Assembly (NCBI GenBank): GCA_956465555.1 | Contig: OY101128.1 | Span: 992,001-1,056,000 of the forward strand | Length of the DNA stretch: 64,000 nucleotides | Reading direction: 5' to 3' | Source of the DNA: Nitzschia sp. pyKryTriq1 | Taxonomy: Eukaryota; Bacillariophyta; Bacillariophyceae; Bacillariales; Bacillariaceae | In this document: positions 27,876 through 37,182 of the stretch, one piece after another | Layout: every line of letters starts with the position of its first letter | How positions within the stretch are numbered: position 1 is the first letter of the stretch | Position numbers and translations under genes: made by a program | The notes under the pieces: model-generated | The model's database searches: none | The model's input: only the letters and a program-made list of their open reading frames with translations | What the model was told of the DNA's origin: nothing

Positions 27876-30197
27876 CTATAGTGCTTCGATGCTCTTCGAT
27901 GCTAGATTCAACAGCTCGTTGCAGTAAGCCTTGAGCTCGGTGTTTTCTTCGAGTAGTTTTCTGTGTTTCATAGCCGCTTCTTCTCGTTTTTCACGAAGAT
28001 TCGAAAGCTTTTCTTTCCAGGAATCGTGTTGAGACTTCTGAACCTGTAGTTGACGCTTTGTTCTGTTCAGATCTCGTTCCAGATTAGCCTTTTGCACCAC
28101 CATTTCTTCATACTCCATTTGCAGCTTTCTATGCTGGAAATGGCAGCCAACGAGCCGATTGCGAGTTCCCTTGCCCTCCTCCTTGTTACGAGCGGCTTCT
28201 GATTTCGCTAGCATCAGATTTCGCTCCAAGGTCTCAACTTTTAACGTGAAATCCTCGAGCTCTTGTTTCATTCGCATATGATCATACACAAGATCTTTTC
28301 GTTTGATGTGCCGTTTGGTGAGGTAAAGCTCTTGTTTCACAGAGGCCATCAAGGCTTGTGTTCTGCCAAGTTCAGTCTCTACGCCCTGCATCTCGATAAA
28401 TTTATTCTCGTTTTCAACCGTCAACTCCTTGTACTGATCAATGACGTCCCAGAGGTCTTTCTCACGGTCATCGCGCTGCTCTCGTGCTTTTCTAGCTTGC
28501 TCTTGGGCAAACTCCAAGTCGTTCTGTAGTCGGACCGTATTTTCCATCGCGGTTTGATAATCAGTATGTAGTTGGTCATGTTTGTGCTGCAGCTCAATGA
28601 GCTCGTTTTGCTTTACGATATTCTGCGCTTGAACACTTGCCAATTCGCCCTTTGTAGAATCCAGATCCTCCTCGAGGTTCGTAATGCGCGCAATCGCGTC
28701 TTCGTATTGATGTTCCAGGCGGGCCACTTCCTTCTGTAGCTGTAGATAATCGTCGTCGCTATGAGCAGCGACATCGAACTTTATTCCTGTCATTCTTGTA
28801 TGAACGCTACCGGTAGCCGAGGCACTCAACGATTGTGCCTGGTTAGATGTGTTTGCTGACATTTCAGCGGTGTCGAAAGTGGAAGATTCTTCCAAAGTTG
28901 CCGTGGACGCCTGTTTTGGGGTAGTCTTCTTATGAATATCCCGATTGTTTTGTTTTCCTGTGGAATCGATTGCAGGATCAATCTCATCGTGAGGATGCCC
29001 ACGCATTCCATTTAGTTGAGCGCTGGTTGTGTCAAGCTCCTTTTGCAACTCTTTGTACTGGAAAATGACATCCCGCAACATTTTCTCTCGGAGATCTTGT
29101 TTCTTTTTGGCCATCTTCACTTCCAGATGACTCTTCTCCAATTCTTCCTTAAGTTTGGCCACTTCCTCTTCTAGCATTTCCTCGTAGAAGTTGGATTCGG
29201 GGATAACGCGCGGAAGGCCCGACGACTTGTTCTCGGATTCGTCTTGGAGTGGTGATTCCAAAGACGAAAACGAAATAGCATCCTCTTCGGGTTGTTTTCC
29301 GCGTGCGACAAGGTCACACTGCACGCTTGGAGTGACCATTACACTACCGTCCTCTTGTAGCTGGATTTCCATGGAGGTATACTGCGACAACTCGCACTCC
29401 TCGTGTAGCTCTCCTGATTCTTGTTTATATTCAATGCTCTTCGGAATCGGTCCTGTCGGAATCGGTCCAGACACTCTATTGGCGTCTGCCAGAGACTTCT
29501 TCAGGGATTTGATGATAGCATCCTTCTCGTCGCAGTCCTCTTGTAGTTGCTTGTTTTCAAGTGCGAGTCGATCTCTATCCACGTTGGCGGCTTTCAGCAG
29601 AGCAGCTTGGTTCTTGTAGGAATCGATTGCGATCATTTTCTCAAACAATTCCGTTTGTAAATCCTGATTGCCCTGAATGAGTTTCTGTCGATCTTCTTCG
29701 ATCGCACGGATCTTGAGTTTGATGCTATCAAAGGAACGTTCAGGATCGCTGCTAATGGATGCACTGTCGCCATGTTTGCTGTAGTCGATATCAAACCGAC
29801 CCAGCATCCGGACTACGTCGCCCATTTCGACCAACATCCGCTGGTGCGATCGTCGCTCTCCTTCCAACCGTTTAACTTTATTCGACATTTTCGTGAGCTC
29901 CGCTTCGAGGCTCTCTCTTTGACGTGATGCTTTTTTGAGTCGATCTCTCATATCTTCTACTTCGACTGCCAAGCTAGCATTTTGGAGAGCCTTGACCTTC
30001 AGTTCATTCTCAAGTCCTCCACTCCCGGAATCTTTCGCTTCCAAGATAGCCTCTAGTTCTTCCCCCTTCTGAACATGATGAAGAATGGCGACTTCTAAGC
30101 CCCGTACCGTCATTTCTTTCTCATGAAGCTGTTCTTGGAGCTGTTCAATCGCATGCCTAGAGGCAGCCAGCTCTTGCTCCATGGTAGGCCAATCCAT
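27876..30197 (-). CDS. Long coiled-coil protein, tandem paralogue C
   Basis: Uncharacterised 773-aa protein; ATG taken at 30197 (MDWPTMEQEL), because the in-frame extension upstream has no ATG. It is almost wholly coiled coil with short Ser/Thr-rich hinges. N-terminal block: KALQNASLAVEVEDMRDRL, RRSHQRMLVEMGDVVRML, DYSKHG, SFDSIKLKIRAIEEDRQKL. Two internal copies of a QYKEL motif: LRDVIFQYKELQKELD (near nt 29060) and LWDVIDQYKELTVENE (near nt 28440). A QHRKLQMEYEEM segment precedes the C-terminal helices. No transmembrane or signal segment. The same order of blocks occurs in the next gene (31025-32749), so the two are tandem paralogues. The architecture fits a cytoskeletal, centrosomal or vesicle-tethering role, but this is only a guess. 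Confidence 0.8.
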   Translation of the reverse strand: MDWPTMEQELAASRHAIEQLQEQLHEKEMTVRGLEVAILHHVQKGEELEAILEAKDSGSGGLENELKVKALQNASLAVEVEDMRDRLKKASRQRESLEAELTKMSNKVKRLEGERRSHQRMLVEMGDVVRMLGRFDIDYSKHGDSASISSDPERSFDSIKLKIRAIEEDRQKLIQGNQDLQTELFEKMIAIDSYKNQAALLKAANVDRDRLALENKQLQEDCDEKDAIIKSLKKSLADANRVSGPIPTGPIPKSIEYKQESGELHEECELSQYTSMEIQLQEDGSVMVTPSVQCDLVARGKQPEEDAISFSSLESPLQDESENKSSGLPRVIPESNFYEEMLEEEVAKLKEELEKSHLEVKMAKKKQDLREKMLRDVIFQYKELQKELDTTSAQLNGMRGHPHDEIDPAIDSTGKQNNRDIHKKTTPKQASTATLEESSTFDTAEMSANTSNQAQSLSASATGSVHTRMTGIKFDVAAHSDDDYLQLQKEVARLEHQYEDAIARITNLEEDLDSTKGELASVQAQNIVKQNELIELQHKHDQLHTDYQTAMENTVRLQNDLEFAQEQARKAREQRDDREKDLWDVIDQYKELTVENENKFIEMQGVETELGRTQALMASVKQELYLTKRHIKRKDLVYDHMRMKQELEDFTLKVETLERNLMLAKSEAARNKEEGKGTRNRLVGCHFQHRKLQMEYEEMVVQKANLERDLNRTKRQLQVQKSQHDSWKEKLSNLREKREEAAMKHRKLLEENTELKAYCNELLNLASKSIEAL

Positions 30198-31024
30198 TGT
30201 TGCTTGCTTGCTGTTGTTATGAATTGAGAATGGCAAGAAGATCTCCGCCTGTCACTTTCACTGATCTATTAACCTCCTTTGTTGATTGCTGCAATGGTGT
30301 AATATTCGATACGTTTTAAGTATGCAGTTGGAGGTATGCTCTCCTATAGTTCCTGTGCTTTCTCTTGTGTGTTGCGTCAGTTGGAACTTGCTGGGTAAAT
30401 TTTTGCAAAGCAAAACAAGATTCGTGATTCGTGAGATGGACGCGACCGTTCGATGTGAATTTTCAAAAAGGAATAATGTAGGCCCAATTTTTGGACAATC
30501 GGGCGGGCAACGGACATACGGTCGAAATAATTCAACAAGCCGACCGAATCGACCACAACAACCGAGACTGGAGTACGTCGCATCCACGGGAATCAATCGG
30601 TACACTCTACTACTAGTAGACTCTCTCTAGCTAGAGAGCGGACCAATATCTACTACTCCAGAGTAGTCGAGAGACCAAGATGGAGTGAGGAAGGAGGGGT
30701 TTTACTAACCTCGATTAGTTACTGTACCGGCATGGAGACTGCGCCAAGACGTCTTTACCTGAAGGATATCTGGTGCTCGATCATCAATCAATCTAACCAA
30801 AGGACTGACGAAGTACGACGAGATCGAATGTAAGCCTCTTAGTCTACTACATCACTCTTGTCCTTTTATACCACTACTACCAGCTAGTATCTGTATGGCG
30901 AAAGCTTTCGCTCTGTTGGTATTCATTTGTTCGTACTTATCATAAATAACATATTATTTACTGCTTACAAATGCGTCCTCTGTCAATTCCTAGCAAAACA
31001 CGAGCCTTCCGTTATTCCTGCTTT
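30198..31024. other. Spacer between tandem paralogues
   Basis: No gene supported in about 830 bp between the same-strand paralogues C and D. It includes an inverted TCTACTACTAGTAGA element near 30608 and a CTCTAGCTAGAGAG palindrome near 30626-30639. ORFs here overlap on both strands without recognisable content. Confidence 0.45.
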
Positions 31025-32749
31025 TCAAGCACGAATGGCTTCTCTGAACTCAAGCTGATATTGCTCGTCCATATCATCCACTTCACTTGACACAGTTACA
31101 AGCTGAGGAATCATCAATGAGCCCCCGAAGCCATGGGAAGCTTGAGAAGCAGGAACGGGCATTCCTTCCTTTCTCATGTAAGACGTCAAACGGCGTCTAG
31201 TGTGCTTGGCTTCTTCCTTGTACTTTAGCGTTTCTTTCTTGGCAGACTCGAGCTGTTCCTCGAAATCAACAATCCTTGACTCCAAAATTTTAGTCTCGTG
31301 CTGAAGTTTTCGGCATTGGGCGATTGCGTCACGATAGTTTCTACCCCCATTGACTTGGCGTTTCTGGGCTTGTTCCACCTCACGTTCGGCGGTCACAAGT
31401 TTTTCACGGAGCGATTTAATCGTACGTTGAGCCTTGAGGTAAGCCGCTCCAAGTTTCTTAACATCATCCGCGAGACCCTCGGCCTCCAAAATCTCTAGAC
31501 CGGACTCGGAGATATGCTCTTTTTCTTCCTCCAACTCTTTGATAGTCTTCTCGAGGACCTCTTTTTTGGATTTAATGTCCTCCAAGTCATTCACGGCTTG
31601 GTCATACTCTTGGTGGAGCTCCTTGTATTGATCAATGACTTCCTTCAAATGGTCACGCATTTGATCTCGCTTGGAACAAGCTTGTTGGCATTCCTGCTTG
31701 ACTTCACTGAATTCAGCCTCGACATCCTTCATCTTGATGAATGCAGCTTGGCAGACCTGCTTGAAATGCTGGTAGCGCTGAGTCGATTCAGCCAGCTCGG
31801 ACTTGAGCCGTTTTATTTCACTCACCTCATCAAGCTGTGGCGTCGCAGGGGATCTGTTGTTCCATTCTGAGACTGAGGATACGGTGGCGCTAGTAGGGGA
31901 GGCACATGATACATCATCATCATCTGACAGCTGTTTCTTTTTGTTCTTGGGCGTTCGAATCACATTTGCATCAATTTTCATGACTGATGACCTTTGTGAT
32001 ACCGTCGAATTCTTGGTGGACACCGAACTCGAAGAACGAGATCGAGTGATTGCAGGGAAATGAATATGAACCGCCTCAGGAGTTGCTGCTGTTGTTGTTG
32101 ATGTTGATGTTGTCTCGCCGATGTCACTCCTAACAGCGTTCATACTGTTCAGAAGATGAAATTGTGCCTCGAGTGCTGCTATCTTGCCATCTTTCTGCTC
32201 GTTTTCTTTTTCCAGCTCTTGGCACCGAAGGACCAATAAGCGGCGATCTTCCATGATGGTTTCTACTTTGGCCTTGACATTCTCGAGGGAGTTGTTACTG
32301 CCGCGGGTGTTGGGGTGTTCCGGTCCATGGTAGTCAACTTGGACAGACTGGAGAGCTAGAACAATTCCACTCAATTCCAAAAGCATTCTTTTATTTTGCT
32401 CACGTTGTTCTCCCAACTTGTGGACGGTCGAAGTGGCTGCATGAAGTTCACGCTTCAGACGATCCAATTCCATGGAGAGTTCTGCATTTTGAAGGGACTT
32501 GGATACCAGCTTGCCTGTCTCTTCCCCACCTTTCAATTCCAAGATCTCAGTGAGCTCCGAAACCTTGACACGATAGAAATTGCGCTCGTGACCAATTTCT
32601 TGTTCTTTCTCTTGAGCTCGCAACAGACTCTGCCTCAACTCTGTGATTTCGTTGCGGAGGACCATGGCCTGGTCTCTCTTGTGATCGCTACCAGTAGCAG
32701 CAGGAGCACTTGCATGGGCAGCCGGACCATGACTTGTTTCGAGTGTCAT
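31025..32749 (-). CDS. Long coiled-coil protein, tandem paralogue D
   Basis: Uncharacterised 574-aa protein; ATG taken at 32749 (MTLETSHGPA), as the in-frame upstream extension has no ATG. Blocks in the same order as in paralogue C: KSLQNAELSMELDRLKREL (C: KALQNASLAVEVEDM), EQNKRMLLELSGIVLAL (C: SHQRMLVEMGDVVRML), VDYHGPEH (C: IDYSKHGD), SLENVKAKVETIMEDRRLL (C: SFDSIKLKIRAIEEDRQKL), then one LKEVIDQYKELHQEYD motif (nt near 31630) and AIAQCRKLQHETK (C: QHRKLQMEYEEM). A disordered Ser/Thr/Pro hinge sits near residues 250-330. It is about 200 residues shorter than C and has one QYKEL motif against two. Function unknown. Confidence 0.8.
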   Translation of the reverse strand: MTLETSHGPAAHASAPAATGSDHKRDQAMVLRNEITELRQSLLRAQEKEQEIGHERNFYRVKVSELTEILELKGGEETGKLVSKSLQNAELSMELDRLKRELHAATSTVHKLGEQREQNKRMLLELSGIVLALQSVQVDYHGPEHPNTRGSNNSLENVKAKVETIMEDRRLLVLRCQELEKENEQKDGKIAALEAQFHLLNSMNAVRSDIGETTSTSTTTAATPEAVHIHFPAITRSRSSSSVSTKNSTVSQRSSVMKIDANVIRTPKNKKKQLSDDDDVSCASPTSATVSSVSEWNNRSPATPQLDEVSEIKRLKSELAESTQRYQHFKQVCQAAFIKMKDVEAEFSEVKQECQQACSKRDQMRDHLKEVIDQYKELHQEYDQAVNDLEDIKSKKEVLEKTIKELEEEKEHISESGLEILEAEGLADDVKKLGAAYLKAQRTIKSLREKLVTAEREVEQAQKRQVNGGRNYRDAIAQCRKLQHETKILESRIVDFEEQLESAKKETLKYKEEAKHTRRRLTSYMRKEGMPVPASQASHGFGGSLMIPQLVTVSSEVDDMDEQYQLEFREAIRA

Positions 32750-33426
32750 CTTGGTGCGTACCACTTTAGAAATTATTAATTGTGTGGTTTTGATGATGGT
32801 GAGACTTCCTGCAATGTCTGTGTGTTGAGTGTTGAGTGTTGTTGACTGAAGGGTAGTCGACAAAAATCATGACCATTCGGAAGGCCAAATTTCTGCGTTT
32901 TGGGAGCCAACGGATGGATTTTGTGACCATTCGTAGCATACACGTACGAAAAAGAGGCATATGTATTGAAAACGTACCGGTAGTTGTGGCGGTGCGACCA
33001 ATACGACCGTAATCAAGTTCGTCGCCCGCTTTGATCGAAGAAGTCCATTCATTGATCCGGAATGAAGCAAAAGCAAAGAGACGATGAGATCCGCATGCGA
33101 TGAAGCGCAGGCATGATGTGATGCGAGGAGGAGGAGGAGTCATCAGTTGTCACCTTCTTGACGGTGCTCTTTGCTTTCACCTCGAGAGATCCCCGATCGA
33201 TCGATCGATCGATTGATGAGAAAAGAGGACAGTAAGCAACAATGATCTGTTGTCGGAACTTGCAGCTCCACATTACTTGTACTGCGAGGCTAGTCTCTGG
33301 TGTAGAGAGTATATAAGGTGGTGGTTGTTGCTGTTGTCGTTTATGCTTGTTCGTTATGTATTTACAGTTTGTATTTACTATACTATCATAGTCCTACGAG
33401 TACTTATTATTATACGTAGTAGTACC
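32750..33426. other. Intergenic region
   Basis: No gene supported. A GATC run lies at about 33195-33216 and a TATATAAGG stretch at about 33308. The upstream region of paralogue D and the 3' region of the Popeye-like gene lie here. Confidence 0.4.
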
Positions 33427-34938
33427 TCATGTACTCGTACTTCGCAAAGCATGGTGTTGTTGTTGTCGTTTATGAGCCGCTTCTCGTTGACGCATGAGCG
33501 ATTTGACCAAATGATTCGAAAGGCAGTACATCATATTCTTTTCCATATCCGGTCGAGAGGCCAAATGTTGTCGTAATTCTGTCGTATCCCAAATCAAGAC
33601 ATCCGAATCTTTGGTAGTAATAACCGTTCCATAGGCGCCAATACCACTGGTAGCAGTAGCAGTAGCATTTGTGGTTGTTTTCTTGCTGCCGCGATGAGTC
33701 TTTTGTTGTTCTTGTTGAAATGCAACATCATTGACAAATCCTCCTTGTTCGATGGTAGCAATGTTGTGTGTATAATGAGGAGGTGGTGGTGGAACCGCAT
33801 GTTGATTGGGCTGCTTTCGAGTAGCACTGCGTGGGATACTGTTGTAAAACCAAACATCCGGGGAGGGAGCAATATTGCTCTCTCCCTCGGCATCATCAGT
33901 GCTGTTGTTGTTGCTGCTACTGTTTTCATCATCCTTTAAAACATTCGTTTTGCCATGATACACATGGGCTTGACCCTTGACGAGAAAGAACATGTGTTCC
34001 GAAGGAATATTTTCCTTGGTTAAAATAGTTCCAGCAGGAATTTGCCTCCGCTCGGCGAGACGAAAGAGCTGTTGACATTGTCCTCGTGTCAACATGGAAG
34101 CAAAATGTTCTTCATACAAGTCTTCGCCGTCCTGGGCAAAATTGGGATCGGAATTCAAAGAGGGAGCGTACCGGTCGGCAATCAACATGGCGGCCGCTCC
34201 GGCGTTGAGCAAGACAAACAGACCGGACCATCGCAGTGGAATTCGCAAGGGCCGTTCGTGGAGCGTATGAAAGGCGACAAGTCCTGTGTATCCGCCAATC
34301 AACATGATTCGCAATTCCAACATGTCCGTCATGAGAAAGCCCGAGGCTATCGCCACATAGGCGACATTTCCGATGATCGGCAGAAGTGTTTTGGCAGTCG
34401 GATGCAAGACAATCTCGAGCGGTAGAATGTTCTTGCCCCCGGCTGCATATTGTCCTTTGGCACATTGACTAGCAGTACTGCTAGTAGTACTGCTATTGCC
34501 AATATTACTGGTGGGTCCCTTGGTGAGAAATCCAAATTCCAAGAGCGACTTGGCTGTGTTAGGCTGGGTAGCGGGAGAAGTGCTGGAAATGTTTCGAGTC
34601 ACGGCGGAGGTGGCTGCTCCTGTTGTGGCTGCTGCCATAGACTGAGAAGATTGCTGGCTGGTGGCGCCGGGCCCGCCTGGCGACGTCGACAAGAACCGCC
34701 GCCTTGTTGTTCGTCGAAGTGCGGCTGTGTCTGTGTTGTTGTTGTTGTTCTTGTTGACGTTGTTGATGATCTTTTTGTTGCTTCTCTGAAGATGATGATG
34801 ATGGTGGTGCTGGCGGTGCTGGCGATGCGATGACAGCGAAGATGATGATTCTTCTCTCACAGCCTGCTCCCAAGTGATAATTCTTCGTCGCGCACTAGCG
34901 GCCTTGCTCGTTAGAAGTGCGCGAGAGTTCCTCAACAT
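33427..34938 (-). CDS. Popeye/cyclic-nucleotide-binding-like membrane protein with mitochondrial-type presequence
   Basis: Single-exon 503-aa protein. The N-terminus MLRNSRALLTSKAASARRRI is basic, free of acidic residues and Ser/Ala-rich, typical of a mitochondrial presequence. His, Asn and Ser runs follow. Residues about 178-265 hold three hydrophobic segments (LLPIIGNVAYVAIASGFLM, LRIMLIGGYTGLVAFHTL, WSGLFVLLNAGAAAMLIA). A beta-roll domain follows, from FASMLTRGQCQQLFRLA, then RQIPAGTILTKENIPSEHMF and FLVKGQAHVYHG, with the pattern of cyclic-nucleotide-binding and Popeye domains (gain helix, G-x-x-L, L-x-x-G). Three membrane segments before a cNMP-like domain is the POPDC layout. A canonical phosphate-binding cassette (FGE-ALL) is not seen, so ligand binding is unproven. 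Confidence 0.7.
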   Translation of the reverse strand: MLRNSRALLTSKAASARRRIITWEQAVREESSSSLSSHRQHRQHHHHHHLQRSNKKIINNVNKNNNNNTDTAALRRTTRRRFLSTSPGGPGATSQQSSQSMAAATTGAATSAVTRNISSTSPATQPNTAKSLLEFGFLTKGPTSNIGNSSTTSSTASQCAKGQYAAGGKNILPLEIVLHPTAKTLLPIIGNVAYVAIASGFLMTDMLELRIMLIGGYTGLVAFHTLHERPLRIPLRWSGLFVLLNAGAAAMLIADRYAPSLNSDPNFAQDGEDLYEEHFASMLTRGQCQQLFRLAERRQIPAGTILTKENIPSEHMFFLVKGQAHVYHGKTNVLKDDENSSSNNNSTDDAEGESNIAPSPDVWFYNSIPRSATRKQPNQHAVPPPPPHYTHNIATIEQGGFVNDVAFQQEQQKTHRGSKKTTTNATATATSGIGAYGTVITTKDSDVLIWDTTELRQHLASRPDMEKNMMYCLSNHLVKSLMRQREAAHKRQQQHHALRSTST

Positions 34939-36028
34939 TTTCGTCTTGTAATTTTATTTCGTCTTGAGAGCACTGGGAGAGTCAGTCTGGTGGACAAAAG
35001 GAGAGGAGAGGAAAGGAAAGGAACCAAAAAATGTGGGAGGGTTTCCTTCCTTCTTTCCTTCGTTGCGTTTGTGAACGATCGCGATCGATATCGGGGCTAC
35101 CAAGATGTGCGTTTTCTTTCTTCAAGATTGATTCTTCTTCTTTTTACTACATCAAAGTTGCGGCATGCGGAAGACAAGAGAAACGCGCGCACAAAACGCA
35201 CTACAACAGCACGAAAAAAGGAAGACGGGGAACGCCGGGGAACGCGCTTCCAACGAAAGTTCCGAAAATAAGAAAGCAAGGCGCGCAACGTCATCGACAG
35301 AACTTCTTGTCGCCCTCGCTCGATCGTTCCGACAGAGACGACCCATTCGACCCCGAGGCTATGGCGCCTTTTGAGGATCGGAGCAGTCAAATTGCTCAGG
35401 AGAATAATGAACCTTGAATGAACGAAGGACCCGGAAGAGCGGACGATGATTTCGAGATGCTACCGTACCGGTATAGTAGACTACGACAGTACCAACAAAC
35501 TCTCTCCTCTCTCGGGAGCTCTACAGTAGTAGAGCTCTAGCTGTTCGCATTTTGATGCACGTACCGGTATGGCTATCTATCTCCATATTCGTACCACCTC
35601 ATACATCCTATACCGGTACAGTATCTTTGACGATAAAGCAAAGGGGGTACAGTAAGTTTGACGATAAAGCAAAGGGGGTGCTGCACTCCACCCGGAGGAG
35701 CAGGATCAAAGCACATGGGCGATGATATGGAGAATGAATTCAAAGAACTGGCTGCATGTTTGAGCCTGCTCGCCGTCACACACCCGAATTTGTTCTATAC
35801 TGTACACGTGTATGACTACGAATACGCACAGTACAATATTTCACAACATTGTTCTGATATGAAAAGTGTTAAATTTACATAAGAGACGACCGGCGCCCTT
35901 TTTCAATTACAATACAATCCAGGGATCGCCGCTGGCCACGAAAAAAGTTAGTAAGCCGCGACCCACCCAGTCCATAAAAGCATCGTGATGTTGTCATATC
36001 CGATTCCACCCGCCTCGGAATGAATGAT
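34939..36028. other. Intergenic region
   Basis: About 1.1 kb without a supported gene. A GTAC/CCGGTA cluster lies at 35462-35620, and a near-repeat GTTTGACGATAAAGCAAAGGG occurs twice (about 35625-35646 and 35653-35674, the second preceded by GTACAGTAA). A weak ORF after it (ATG 35715) is not called. Confidence 0.4.
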
Positions 36029-36514
36029 TTAGAGACACCCACATAGGAATCCAGTAGAGGTTGCCTCTTTCGGTGTAGCGGCAAGTTCCTCCTCTGGTTG
36101 CTCACGTTCGAGTGCTTCCTCGGCAATAGCCTCGGGGGCGGCGTCCTCCATGTGTTCATCGGCAGGTGCGGCTTCCTCTTCCTCCTTGGCTTCCTCGTCG
36201 CGCTCTTCCTCCATGGGGGCTTCTTCCTCTTCCATGGGAGTCTCCTCTTCCTTCTCGGCTTCGGGTTCGAGGGGGGCGGCGGACCTTTCCTCAACGGTTT
36301 CCTCCTCTTGTTCTTCGACAGGGGAAGCGGAGGTCGCCTCTTCGAGAACAGGAGTCTCAACGGAGGCCTCTTCGACAGTGGCGGCTTCGGCAGCGGGTTC
36401 CTCCTCAACAGTCTTTTTAACCTTCTTCTTCAAACCGATCTTTCCGAGAACTCCTCGTCGCTTGACTGTGGTGGTTTCGACGGTCTCTTGGGACTTCTTG
36501 GACAAACGGGGCAT
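36029..36514 (-). CDS. Highly acidic protein with C-terminal CaaX box
   Basis: Single-exon 161-aa protein, family not recognised. The N-terminal 36 residues are basic (KRRGVLGKIGLKKKVKK). The middle, about 37-150, is mostly Glu/Ala/Pro with a repeat-like EEE pattern. It ends GFLCGCL; the last four residues CGCL fit a CaaX box, and Leu at the last place favours geranylgeranyl transferase I. That would anchor the protein to a membrane; a second cysteine nearby could be acylated. The pattern resembles neuronal acidic membrane proteins such as BASP1/GAP-43 in composition only, so homology is not claimed. Directly upstream is an AT-rich 5' region. Confidence 0.65.
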   Translation of the reverse strand: MPRLSKKSQETVETTTVKRRGVLGKIGLKKKVKKTVEEEPAAEAATVEEASVETPVLEEATSASPVEEQEEETVEERSAAPLEPEAEKEEETPMEEEEAPMEEERDEEAKEEEEAAPADEHMEDAAPEAIAEEALEREQPEEELAATPKEATSTGFLCGCL

Positions 36515-37182
36515 AAGCCTGTAATCATGATGTAAACGAGAAGAAATTGGAAAGGAAAAGAACCAAGTCAGATAAATTCAACACATGATGCCAATAAGAT
36601 TGAATCATCGCAACTACTGTATCATCATCACTCACTTCATGGTGGATAGTTGGTTGTTGAAGTGTTGGAGAAGTTATAAAAAACAGAAGATGCTTTCTGG
36701 TTTGGCAACGATGAATGAAATTGTGAGTGGACGGGTGTGACAGCGTGACATGTTTTCTGTGACTTTTTATCGCTAGAATGAGATTTCGCGAGCCAGACAT
36801 CTCTGAAAAGCGATTTCAGCGAGGGGATTTTTTTGTTCCGAGCCATACTAAAAAAATATAGCATCTACTTGACTGTATAAAAAATTAATCGATATATAAT
36901 CCAATTTGTATGTGATATAATAAAATCGTTGATCGACTTTCTGTAATTACGTTCCATCCAACGGTCGGGGGCTTATATCCACCAATGGGATGTACAGAGC
37001 GAGGCGGCATCCGAGATAACGAAAGCACATGATAGTTGGTACGTGCGGCTAAGGACACGGAACCTCGAACTGCCTCCACTCGCTCGTTTCTCCATTCTTG
37101 GTCTCAAGTCTGGAAGGGTTTAAAAATAATAATAGCACACGAGTACAGTTACAGTAGCTGGGATTGAAACGTTACTACTACA
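36515..37182. other. Intergenic, divergent promoter region
   Basis: About 670 bp, AT-rich, shared by the acidic CaaX gene (minus) and the TPR gene (plus). A minus-strand ATG at 36846 (MARNKKIPSLKSL) starts a short ORF without recognisable content; it could be a 5' exon or upstream ORF but is not called. The TATATAATCC stretch near 36892 is one of several AT-rich elements. Confidence 0.4.

Noticed and set aside
35031-35417. Plus-strand ORF of 128 aa
   Set aside because: Conflicts with an open frame on the other strand, no known pattern, unusual Arg/Lys composition from an A/G-rich spacer.
35715-35882. Short ORF MGDDMENEFKELAACLSLL
   Set aside because: Only 55 residues, no start context, no homology I can recognise.
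36637-36846. Minus-strand short ORF MARNKKIPSLKSLF
   Set aside because: Could be an upstream exon of the acidic CaaX gene but no splice pair in frame is convincing.
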